64,000 bases of DNA from Litoditis marina (Eukaryota; Nematoda; Chromadorea; Rhabditida; Rhabditidae). Below the pieces are notes generated by a model, which was given only the letters and a program-made list of their open reading frames with translations, made no database searches and had not been told where the DNA came from. The stretch covers positions 82,825 through 146,824 of the forward strand of contig CAXIWQ010000318.1 of NCBI GenBank assembly GCA_964036275.1, written 5' to 3'. Each line of letters begins with the position of its first letter. Positions within the stretch are counted from its first letter, which is position 1. Both the position numbers and the translations under genes were made by a program. Shown here piece after piece: positions 27,848 to 40,300 of this stretch.

Positions 27848-30800
27848 CAGTTACAGAGAACATTTCATACGGCTATCAAATCTGTTGCTCCCAGCTACAA
27901 AAACCTAATACGACTTTATATTCTGTGGCGCACAGCCACAAAAGACAAATTAACGCGGTTATTACCTCTTTGCCTTGCAGCTACAGAAAAAAAGTTTATA
28001 CGGCTATCAAGTCTGTTGCTCCCAGCTACAAAAACCTAATACGACTTTATATTCTGTAGCGCACAGCCACAAAATACAAATTAACGCGGTTATTGACTCT
28101 TTGCCTTGCAGTTACAGAGAACATTTCATACGGCTATCAAATCTGTTGCTCCCAGCTACAAAAACCTAATACGACTTTATATTCTGTGGCGCACAGCCAC
28201 AAAAGACAAATTAACGCGGTTATTACCTCTTTGCCTTGCAGCTACAGAAAAAAAGTTTATACGGCTATCAAGTCTGTTGCTCCCAGCTACAAAAACCTAA
28301 TACGACTTTATATTCTGTGGCGCACAGCCACAAAAGACAAATTAACGCGGTTATTGACTCTTTGCCGTGCAGCTACAGAAAAAAGTTTATATGGCTATCA
28401 AGTATGTTGCTCCCAGCTAGAAAAACCCAATACAACTATCTATTCTGTGGCACACAGCCACAAAATACGATATAACGCGGTTATCGACTCTTTGCCTTGC
28501 AGCTACAGAAAAAAGTTTATACGGCTATCAAGTCTGTTGCTCATGGCTACACAAACCTAATACGACTTTATATCCTGTGGCGCACAGCCACAAAAGACAA
28601 ATTAACGCGGTTATTACCTCTTTGCCTTGCAGCTACAGAAAAACGTTCATACGGCTATCAAGTCTGTTGCTCCCAGCTACAAAAACCTGATACGACAATC
28701 TATTCTGTGGCGCACAGCCACAAAAGACAAATTAACGCGGTTATTGACTCTTTGCCGTGCAGCTACAGAAAAAAGTTTATATGGCTATCAAGTATGTTGC
28801 TCCCAGCTAGAAAAACCCAATACAACTATCTATTCTGTGGCACACAGCCACAAAATACGATATAACGCGGTTATCGACTCTTTGCCTTGCAGCTACAGAA
28901 AAAAGTTCATACGGCTATCAAGTCTGTTGCTCCCAGCTACAAAAACCTAATACGACTTTATATTCTGTGGCGCACAGCCACAAAAGACAAATTAACGCGG
29001 TTATTACCTCTTTGCCTTGCAGCTACAGAAAAAAAGTTTATACGGCTATCAAGTCTGTTGCTCCCAGCTACAAAAACCTAATACGACTTTATATTCTGTG
29101 GCGCACAGCCACAAAGACAAATTAACGCGGTTATTGACTCTTTGCCGTGCAGCTACAGAAAAAAGTTTATATGGCTATCAAGTATGTTGTTCCCAGCTAG
29201 AAAAACCCAATACAACTATCTATTCTGTGGCACACAGCCACAAAATACGATATAACGCGGTTATCGACTCTTTGCCTTGCAGCTACAGAAAAAAGTTTAT
29301 ACGGCTATCAAGTCTGTTGCTCATGGCTACAAAAACCTAATACGACTTTATATCCTGTGGCGCACAGCCACAAAAGACAAATTAACGCGGTTATTACCTC
29401 TTTGCCTTGTAGCTACAGAAAAAAAGTTTATACGGCTATCAAGTCTGTTGCTCCCAGCTACAAAAACCTAATACGACTTTATATTCTGTGGCGCACAGCC
29501 ACAAAAGACAAATTAACGCGGTTATTGACTCTTTGCCGTGCAGCTACAGAAAAAAGTTTATATGGCTATCAAGTATGTTGTTCCCAGCTAGAAAAACCCA
29601 ATACAACTATCTATTCTGTGGCACACAGCCACAAAATACGATATAACGCGGTTATCGGCTCTTTGCCTTGCAGCTACAGAAAAAGTTTATACGGCTATCA
29701 AGTCTGTTGCTCATGGCTACAAAAACCTAATACGACTATCTATTCTGTGGCGCACAGCCACAAAAGACAAATTAACGCGGTTATTACCTCTTTGCCTTGC
29801 AGCTACAGAAAAAAGTTCATACGGCTATCAAGTCTGTTGCTCCCAGCTACAAAAACCTGATACGACAATCTATTCTGTGGCGCACAGCCACAAAGACGAA
29901 TTAACGCGGTTATTGACATTTTGACTTGCAGCTACAAAAAAAAATCATACGGCTATCAAGTCTGTTGCTTCCAACTACAAAAACATAATACGACTTTATA
30001 TTCTGTAGCGCACAGCCACAAAATACAAATTAACGCGGTTATTGACTCTTTGCCTTGCATTTACAGAGAACATTTCATACGGCTATCAAATCTGTTGCTC
30101 CCAGCTACAAAAACCTAATACGACTTTATATTCTGTGGCGCACAGCCACAAAAGACAAATTAACGCGGTTATTACCTCTTTGCCTTGCAGCTACAGAAAA
30201 AAAGTTTATACGGCTATCAAGTCTGTTGCTCCCAGCTACAAAAACCTAATACGACTTTATATTCTGTGGCGCACAGCCACAAAAGACAAATTAACGCGGT
30301 TATTGACTCTTTGCCGTGCAGCTACAGAAAAAAGTTTATATGGCTATCAAGTATGTTGCTCCCAGCTAGAAAAACCCAATACAACTATCTATTATGTGGC
30401 ACACAGCCACAAAATACGATATAACGCGGTTATCGACTCTTTGCCTTGCAGCTACAGAAAAAAGTTTATACGGCTATCAAGTCTGTTGCTCATGGCTACA
30501 CAAACCTAATACGACTTTATATCCTGTGGCGCACAGCCACAAAAGACAAATTAACGCGGTTATTACCTCTTTGCCTTGCAGCTACAGAAAAACGTTCATA
30601 CGGCTATCAAGTCTGTTGCTCCCAGCTACAAAAACCTGATACGACAATCTATTCTGTGGCGCACAGCCACAAAAGACAAATTAACGCGGTTATTGACTCT
30701 TTGCCGTGCAGCTACAGAAAAAAGTTTATATGGCTATCAAGTATGTTGCTCCCAGCTAGAAAAACCCAATACAACTATCTATTCTGTGGCACACAGCCAC

Positions 30801-31750
30801 AAAATACGATATAACGCGGTTATCGACTCTTTGCCTTGCAGCTACAGAAAAAAGTTCATACGGCTATCAAGTCTGTTGCTCCCAGCTACAAAAACCTAAT
30901 ACGACTTTATATTCTGTGGCGCACAGCCACAAAAGACAAATTAACGCGGTTATTACCTCTTTGCCTTGCAGCTACAGAAAAAAAGTTTATACGGCTATCA
31001 AGTCTGTTGCTCCCAGCTACAAAAACCTAATACGACTTTATATTCTGTGGCGCACAGCCACAAAAGACAAATTAACGCGGTTATTGACTCTTTGCCGTGC
31101 AGCTACAGAAAAAAGTTTATATGGCTATCAAGTATGTTGTTCCCAGCTAGAAAAACCCAATACAACTATCTATTCTGTGGCACACAGCCACAAAATACGA
31201 TATAACGCGGTTATCGACTCTTTGCCTTGCAGCTACAGAAAAAAGTTTATACGGCTATCAAGTCTGTTGCTCATGGCTACAAAAACCTAATACGACTTTA
31301 TATCCTGTGGCGCACAGCCACAAAAGACAAATTAACGCGGTTATTACCTCTTTGCCTTGCAGCTACAGAAAAAAGTTCATACGGCTATCAAGTCTGTTGC
31401 TCCCAGCTACAAAAACCTGATACGACAATCTATTCTGTGGCGCACAGCCACAAAGACGAATTAACGCGGTTATTGACATTTTGACTTGCAGCTACAAAAA
31501 AAAATCATACGGCTATCAAGTCTGTTGCTTCCAACTACAAAAACATAATACGACTTTATATTCTGTGGCGCACAGCCACAAAATACAAATTAACGCGGTT
31601 ATTGACTCTTTGCCTTGCAGTTACAGAGAACATTTCATACGGCTATCAAATCTGTTGCTCCCAGCTACAAAAACCTAATACGACTTTATATTCTGTGGCG
31701 CACAGCCACAAAATACAAATTAACGCGGTTATTGACTCTTTGCCGTGCAG
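27190..31750 (+). repeat. Segmental duplication B, left copy (~4.5 kb)
   Basis: This matches about 32,780-37,340 at offset 5,586-5,588 (43 monomers). Shared private marks include attatgtggcac near 30,391 and 35,978, ccttgtagc near 29,405 and 34,992, and acaaagacaaatt near 29,112 and 34,700. Differences I saw include atcggctc near 29,654, cattta near 30,058, and A-run steps near 27,725 and 36,049. The left copy has two extra monomers just after its right end. Confidence 0.9.
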
Positions 31751-32382
31751 CTACAGAAAAAAGTTTATATGGCTATCAAGTATGTTGTTCCCAGCTAGAA
31801 AAACCCAATACAACTATCTATTCTGTGGCACACAGCCACAAAATACGATATAACGCGGTTATCGACTCTTTGCCTTGCAGCTACAGAAAAAAGTTTATAC
31901 GGCTATCAAGTCTGTTGCTCATGGCTACAAAAACCTAATACGACTTTATATTCTGTGGCGCACAGCCACAAAAGACAAATTAACGCGGTTATTGACTCTT
32001 TGCCGTGCAGCTACAGAAAAAAGTTTATATGGCTATCAAGTATGTTGTTCCCAGCTAGAAAAACCCAATACAACTATCTATTCTGTGGCACACAGCCACA
32101 AAATACGATATAACGCGGTTATCGACTCTTTGCCTTGCAGCTACAGAAAAAAGTTTATACGGCTATCAAGTCTGTTGCTCATGGCTACAAAAACCTAATA
32201 CGACTTTATATCCTGTGGCGCACAGCCACAAAAGACAAATTAACGCGGTTATTACCTCTTTGCCTTGCAGCTACAGAAAAAAGTTCATACGGCTATCAAG
32301 TCTGTTGCTCCCAGCTACAAAAACCTGATACGACAATCTATTCTGTGGCGCACAGCCACAAAGACGAATTAACGCGGTTATT

Positions 32383-32535
32383 GACATTTTGACTTGCAGC
32401 TACAGAAAAAAGTTCATACGGCTATCAAGTCTGTTGCTCCCAGCTACAAAAACCTGATACGACAATCTATTCTGTGGCGCACAGCCACAAAGACGAATTA
32501 ACGCGGTTATTGACATTTTGACTTGCAGCTACAGA
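32383..32535 (+). repeat. Two consecutive chimeric monomers (recombination junctions)
   Basis: Elsewhere gacattttgacttgcagctac leads into the M6 sequence, an A-run then tcatacgg and cttccaac. Here it is followed twice by other monomer types. At 32,383-32,405 it joins an M5-type body (cagaaaaaagttcatacgg), and at 32,512-32,535 it joins an M3-type body (tttatatgg, gtatg). The switch lies in the shared cagctac plus A-run in both cases. This is direct evidence of exchange between neighbouring HOR registers. Confidence 0.85.
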
Positions 32536-32779
32536 AAAAAGTTTATATGGCTATCAAGTATGTTGTTCCCAGCTAGAAAAACCCAATACAACTATCTATT
32601 CTGTGGCACACAGCCACAAAATACGATATAACGCGGTTATCGACTCTTTGCCTTGCAGCTACAGAAAAAAGTTTATACGGCTATCAAGTCTGTTGCTCAT
32701 GGCTACAAAAACCTAATACGACTTTATATCCTGTGGCGCACAGCCACAAAAGACAAATTAACGCGGTTATTACCTCTTT

Positions 32780-35700
32780 GCCTTGTAGCTACAGAAAAAA
32801 AGTTTATACGGCTATCAAGTCTGTTGCTCCCAGCTACAAAAACCTAATACGACTTTATATTCTGTGGCGCACAGCCACAAAAGACAAATTAACGCGGTTA
32901 TTGACTCTTTGCCGTGCAGCTACAGAAAAAAGTTTATATGGCTATCAAGTATGTTGTTCCCAGCTAGAAAAACCCAATACAACTATCTATTCTGTGGCAC
33001 ACAGCCACAAAATACGATATAACGCGGTTATCGACTCTTTGCCTTGCAGCTACAGAAAAAAGTTTATACGGCTATCAAGTCTGTTGCTCATGGCTACAAA
33101 AACCTAATACGACTTTATATCCTGTGGCGCACAGCCACAAAAGACAAATTAACGCGGTTATTACCTCTTTGCCTTGCAGCTACAGAAAAAAGTTCATACG
33201 GCTATCAAGTCTGTTGCTCCCAGCTACAAAAACCTGATACGACAATCTATTCTGTGGCGCACAGCCACAAAGACGAATTAACGCGGTTATTGACATTTTG
33301 ACTTGCAGCTACAAAAAAAAATCATACGGCTATCAAGTCTGTTGCTTCCAACTACAAAAACATAATACGACTTTATATTCTGTAGCGCACAGCCACAAAA
33401 TACAAATTAACGCGGTTATTGACTCTTTGCCTTGCAGTTACAGAGAACATTTCATACGGCTATCAAATCTGTTGCTCCCAGCTACAAAAACCTAATACGA
33501 CTTTATATTCTGTGGCGCACAGCCACAAAAGACAAATTAACGCGGTTATTACCTCTTTGCCTTGCAGCTACAGAAAAAAAGTTTATACGGCTATCAAGTC
33601 TGTTGCTCCCAGCTACAAAAACCTAATACGACTTTATATTCTGTAGCGCACAGCCACAAAATACAAATTAACGCGGTTATTGACTCTTTGCCTTGCAGTT
33701 ACAGAGAACATTTCATACGGCTATCAAATCTGTTGCTCCCAGCTACAAAAACCTAATACGACTTTATATTCTGTGGCGCACAGCCACAAAAGACAAATTA
33801 ACGCGGTTATTACCTCTTTGCCTTGCAGCTACAGAAAAAAAGTTTATACGGCTATCAAGTCTGTTGCTCCCAGCTACAAAAACCTAATACGACTTTATAT
33901 TCTGTGGCGCACAGCCACAAAAGACAAATTAACGCGGTTATTGACTCTTTGCCGTGCAGCTACAGAAAAAAGTTTATATGGCTATCAAGTAAGTTGCTCC
34001 CAGCTAGAAAAACCCAATACAACTATCTATTCTGTGGCACACAGCCACAAAATACGATATAACGCGGTTATCGACTCTTTGCCTTGCAGCTACAGAAAAA
34101 AGTTTATACGGCTATCAAGTCTGTTGCTCATGGCTACACAAACCTAATACGACTTTATATCCTGTGGCGCACAGCCACAAAAGACAAATTAACGCGGTTA
34201 TTACCTCTTTGCCTTGCAGCTACAGAAAAACGTTCATACGGCTATCAAGTCTGTTGCTCCCAGCTACAAAAACCTGATACGACAATCTATTCTGTGGCGC
34301 ACAGCCACAAAAGACAAATTAACGCGGTTATTGACTCTTTGCCGTGCAGCTACAGAAAAAAGTTTATATGGCTATCAAGTATGTTGCTCCCAGCTAGAAA
34401 AACCCAATACAACTATCTATTCTGTGGCACACAGCCACAAAATACGATATAACGCGGTTATCGACTCTTTGCCTTGCAGCTACAGAAAAAAGTTCATACG
34501 GCTATCAAGTCTGTTGCTCCCAGCTACAAAAACCTAATACGACTTTATATTCTGTGGCGCACAGCCACAAAAGACAAATTAACGCGGTTATTACCTCTTT
34601 GCCTTGCAGCTACAGAAAAAAAGTTTATACGGCTATCAAGTCTGTTGCTCCCAGCTACAAAAACCTAATACGACTTTATATTCTGTGGCGCACAGCCACA
34701 AAGACAAATTAACGCGGTTATTGACTCTTTGCCGTGCAGCTACAGAAAAAAGTTTATATGGCTATCAAGTATGTTGTTCCCAGCTAGAAAAACCCAATAC
34801 AACTATCTATTCTGTGGCACACAGCCACAAAATACGATATAACGCGGTTATCGACTCTTTGCCTTGCAGCTACAGAAAAAAGTTTATACGGCTATCAAGT
34901 CTGTTGCTCATGGCTACAAAAACCTAATACGACTTTATATCCTGTGGCGCACAGCCACAAAAGACAAATTAACGCGGTTATTACCTCTTTGCCTTGTAGC
35001 TACAGAAAAAAAGTTTATACGGCTATCAAGTCTGTTGCTCCCAGCTACAAAAACCTAATACGACTTTATATTCTGTGGCGCACAGCCACAAAAGACAAAT
35101 TAACGCGGTTATTGACTCTTTGCCGTGCAGCTACAGAAAAAAGTTTATATGGCTATCAAGTATGTTGTTCCCAGCTAGAAAAACCCAATACAACTATCTA
35201 TTCTGTGGCACACAGCCACAAAATACGATATAACGCGGTTATCGACTCTTTGCCTTGCAGCTACAGAAAAAGTTTATACGGCTATCAAGTCTGTTGCTCA
35301 TGGCTACAAAAACCTAATACGACTTTATATCCTGTGGCGCACAGCCACAAAAGACAAATTAACGCGGTTATTACCTCTTTGCCTTGCAGCTACAGAAAAA
35401 AGTTCATACGGCTATCAAGTCTGTTGCTCCCAGCTACAAAAACCTGATACGACAATCTATTCTGTGGCGCACAGCCACAAAGACGAATTAACGCGGTTAT
35501 TGACATTTTGACTTGCAGCTACAAAAAAAAATCATACGGCTATCAAGTCTGTTGCTTCCAACTACAAAAACATAATACGACTTTATATTCTGTAGCGCAC
35601 AGCCACAAAATACAAATTAACGCGGTTATTGACTCTTTGCCTTGCAGTTACAGAGAACATTTCATACGGCTATCAAATCTGTTGCTCCCAGCTACAAAAA

Positions 35701-37340
35701 CCTAATACGACTTTATATTCTGTGGCGCACAGCCACAAAAGACAAATTAACGCGGTTATTACCTCTTTGCCTTGCAGCTACAGAAAAAAAGTTTATACGG
35801 CTATCAAGTCTGTTGCTCCCAGCTACAAAAACCTAATACGACTTTATATTCTGTGGCGCACAGCCACAAAAGACAAATTAACGCGGTTATTGACTCTTTG
35901 CCGTGCAGCTACAGAAAAAAGTTTATATGGCTATCAAGTATGTTGCTCCCAGCTAGAAAAACCCAATACAACTATCTATTATGTGGCACACAGCCACAAA
36001 ATACGATATAACGCGGTTATCGACTCTTTGCCTTGCAGCTACAGAAAAAGTTTATACGGCTATCAAGTCTGTTGCTCATGGCTACACAAACCTAATACGA
36101 CTTTATATCCTGTGGCGCACAGCCACAAAAGACAAATTAACGCGGTTATTACCTCTTTGCCTTGCAGCTACAGAAAAACGTTCATACGGCTATCAAGTCT
36201 GTTGCTCCCAGCTACAAAAACCTGATACGACAATCTATTCTGTGGCGCACAGCCACAAAAGACAAATTAACGCGGTTATTGACTCTTTGCCGTGCAGCTA
36301 CAGAAAAAAGTTTATATGGCTATCAAGTATGTTGCTCCCAGCTAGAAAAACCCAATACAACTATCTATTCTGTGGCACACAGCCACAAAATACGATATAA
36401 CGCGGTTATCGACTCTTTGCCTTGCAGCTACAGAAAAAAGTTCATACGGCTATCAAGTCTGTTGCTCCCAGCTACAAAAACCTAATACGACTTTATATTC
36501 TGTGGCGCACAGCCACAAAAGACAAATTAACGCGGTTATTACCTCTTTGCCTTGCAGCTACAGAAAAAAAGTTTATACGGCTATCAAGTCTGTTGCTCCC
36601 AGCTACAAAAACCTAATACGACTTTATATTCTGTGGCGCACAGCCACAAAAGACAAATTAACGCGGTTATTGACTCTTTGCCGTGCAGCTACAGAAAAAA
36701 GTTTATATGGCTATCAAGTATGTTGTTCCCAGCTAGAAAAACCCAATACAACTATCTATTCTGTGGCACACAGCCACAAAATACGATATAACGCGGTTAT
36801 CGACTCTTTGCCTTGCAGCTACAGAAAAAAGTTTATACGGCTATCAAGTCTGTTGCTCATGGCTACAAAAACCTAATACGACTTTATGTCCTGTGGCGCA
36901 CAGCCACAAAAGACAAATTAACGCGGTTATTACCTCTTTGCCTTGCAGCTACAGAAAAAAGTTCATACGGCTATCAAGTCTGTTGCTCCCAGCTACAAAA
37001 ACCTGATACGACAATCTATTCTGTGGCGCACAGCCACAAAGACGAATTAACGCGGTTATTGACATTTTGACTTGCAGCTACAAAAAAAAATCATACGGCT
37101 ATCAAGTCTGTTGCTTCCAACTACAAAAACATAATACGACTTTATATTCTGTGGCGCACAGCCACAAAATACAAATTAACGCGGTTATTGACTCTTTGCC
37201 TTGCAGTTACAGAGAACATTTCATACGGCTATCAAATCTGTTGCTCCCAGCTACAAAAACCTAATACGACTTTATATTCTGTGGCGCACAGCCACAAAAG
37301 ACAAATTAACGCGGTTATTGACTCTTTGCCGTGCAGCTAC
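32780..37340 (+). repeat. Segmental duplication B, right copy (~4.5 kb)
   Basis: This is the match to 27,190-31,750. Private changes in this copy include gtaagttgc near 33,990, tttatgtcctg near 36,886, and an A-run shortened by two near 36,049. The ccttgtagc mark also appears near 32,781, just left of this copy, so a short stretch around 32,650-32,850 is a third copy of the 29,277/34,864 monomers. Confidence 0.88.
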
Positions 37341-40300
37341 AGAAAAAAGTTTATATGGCTATCAAGTATGTTGTTCCCAGCTAGAAAAACCCAATACAAC
37401 TATCTATTCTGTGGCACACAGCCACAAAATACGATATAACGCGGTTATCGACTCTTTGCCTTGCAGCTACAGAAAAAAGTTTATACGGCTATCAAGTCTG
37501 TTGCTCATGGCTACAAAAACCTAATACGACTTTATATCCTGTGGCGCACAGCCACAAAAGACAAATTAACGCGGTTATTACCTCTTTGCCTTGCAGCTAC
37601 AGAAAAAAGTTCATACGGCTATCAAGTCTGTTGCTCCCAGCTACAAAAACCTGATACGACAATCTATTCTGTGGCGCACAGCCACAAAGACGAATTAACG
37701 CGGTTATTGACATTTTGACTTGCAGCTACAAAAAAAAATCATACGGCTATCAAGTCTGTTGCTTCCAACTACAAAAACATAATACGACTTTATATTCTGT
37801 GGCGCACAGCCACAAAATACAAATTAACGCGGTTATTGACTCTTTGCCTTGCAGTTACAGAGAACATTTCATACGGCTATCAAATCTGTTGCTCCCAGCT
37901 ACAAAAACCTAATACGACTTTATATTCTGTGGCGCACAGCCACAAAAGACAAATTAACGCGGTTATTACCTCTTTGCCTTGCAGCTACAGGAAAAAAATT
38001 TATACGGCTATCAAGTCTGTTGCTCCCAGCTACAAAAACCTAATACGACTTTATATTCTGTGGCGCACAGCCACAAAAGACAAATTAACGCGGTTATTGA
38101 CTCTTTGCCGTGCAGCTACAGAAAAAAGTTTATATGGCTATCAAGTATGTTGCTCCCAGCTAGAAAAACCCAATACAACTATCTATTCTGTGGCACACAG
38201 CCACAAAATACGATATAACGCGGTTATCGACTCTTTGCCTTGCAGCTACAGAAAAAAGTTTATACGGCTATCAAGTATGTTGCTCATGGCTACAAAAACC
38301 TAATACGACTTTATATCCTGTGGCGCACAGCCACAAAAGACAAATTAACGCGGTTATTACCTCTTTGCCTTGCAGCTACAGAAAAAAGTTCATACGGCTA
38401 TCAAGTATGTTGCTCCCAGCTACAAAAACCTGATACGACAATCTATTCTGTGGCGCACAGCCACAAAAGACAAATTAACGCGGTTATTACCTCTTTGCCT
38501 TGCAGCTACAGAAAAAAGTTCATACGGCTATCAAGTCTGTTGCTCCCAGCTACAAAAACCTAATACGACTTTATATTCTGTGGCGCACAGCCACAAAAGA
38601 CAAATTAACGCGGTTATTGACTCTTTGCCGTGCAGCTACAGGAAAAAGGTTATACGGCTATCAAGTATGTTGCTCCCAGCTACAAAAACCTGATACGACT
38701 ATCTATTCTGTGGCGCACAGCCACAAAATACGAATTAACGCGGTTATCGACTCTTTGCCTTGCAGCTACAGAGAACAGTTCATACGGCTATCAAATCTGT
38801 TGCTCCCAGCTACAAAAACCTAATACGACAATCTATTCTGTGGCGCACAGCCACAAAACACGAAATATCGCGGTTATCGACTTGTTGGCTTGCAGCTACA
38901 GAGAAAAGTTCATACGGCTATCAAGTCTGTTGCTCCCAGCTACAAAAACCTGATACGACAATCTATTCTGTGGCGCACAGCCACAAAAGACAAATTAACG
39001 CGGTTATTACTTCTTTGCCTTGCAGCTACAGAAAAAAGTTCATACGGCCATCAAGTCTGTTGCTCCCAGCTACAAAAACCTAATACGACTTTATATTCTG
39101 TGGCGCACAGCCACAAAAGACAAATTAACGCGGTTATTGACTCTTTGCCGTGCAGCTACAGGAAAAAGGTTATACGGCTACCAAGTATGTTGCTCCCAGC
39201 TACAAAAACCTAATACGACTATCTATTCTGTGGCGCACAGCCACAAAATACGAATTGACGCGGTTATCGACTCTTTGCCTTGCAGCTACAGAGAACAGTT
39301 CATACGGCTATCAAATCTGTTGCTCCCAGCTACAAAAACCTAATACGACAATCTATTCTGTGGCGCACAGCCACAAAATACAAATTATCGCGGTTATCGA
39401 CTTGTTGGCTTGCAGCTACAGAGAAAAGTTCATACGGCTATCAAGTCTGTTGCTCCCAGCTACAAAAACCTAATACGACTATATATTCTGTGGCGCACAG
39501 CCACAAAAGTCGAATTAACGCGGTTATTGACTCTTTGCCTCGCAGTTACAGAGAACATTTCATACGGCTATCAAATCTGTTGCTCCCAGCTACAAAAACC
39601 TAATACGACAATATATTCTGTGGCGCACAGCCACAAAGACGAATTAACGCGGTTATTGACATTTGACTTGCAGTTACAAAAAAAAAATCATACGGCTATC
39701 AAGTCTGTTGCTTCCAACTACAAAAACATAATACGACTTTATATTCTGTGGCGCACAGCCACAAAATACAAATTAACGCGGTTATTGACTCTTTGCCTTG
39801 CAGTTACAGAGAACATTTCATACGGCTATCAAATCTGTTGCTCCCAGCTACAAAAACCTAATACGACTTTATATTCTGTGGCGCACAGCCACAAAAGAAA
39901 ATTAACGCGGTTATTACCTCTTTGCCTTGCAGCTACAGAAAAAAAAGTTTATACGGCTATCAAGTCTGTTGCTCCCAGCTACAAAAACCTAATACGACTT
40001 TATATTCTGTGGCGCACAGCCACAAAAGACAAATTAACGCGGTTATTGACTCTTTGCCGTGCAGCTACAGAAAAAAGTTTATATGGCTATCAAGTATGTT
40101 GCTCCCAGCTAGAAAAACCCAATACAACTATCTATTCTGTGGCACACAGCCACAAAATACGATATAACGCGGTTATCGACTCTTTGCCCTGCAGCTACAG
40201 AAAAAAGTTTATACGGCTATCAAGTCTGTTGCTCATGGCTACAAAAACCTAATACGACTTTATATCCTGTGGCGCACAGCCACAAAAGACAAATTAACGC

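Larger units (their letters stand above)
8354..38500 (+). repeat. Homogenised domain built from the 6-monomer HOR
   Basis: Over about 30 kb nearly every monomer belongs to one of six types (M1-M6), or to a further gccgtg type with ggaaaaaggtt. The order M1 to M6 recurs, but blocks are lost, added or shuffled. The M5/M6 mark gacattttgacttg recurs near 10,151, 10,931, 12,491, 14,963, 16,523, 18,736, 20,555, 21,594, 23,413, 25,494, 26,664, 27,704, 29,915, 31,475, 33,293, 35,502, 37,061 and 37,709. The spacings are whole numbers of monomers: 5, 6, 8, 9, 12, 14, 16, 17 and 19. Same-type monomers differ at very few sites, which indicates recent spread. Confidence 0.9.
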
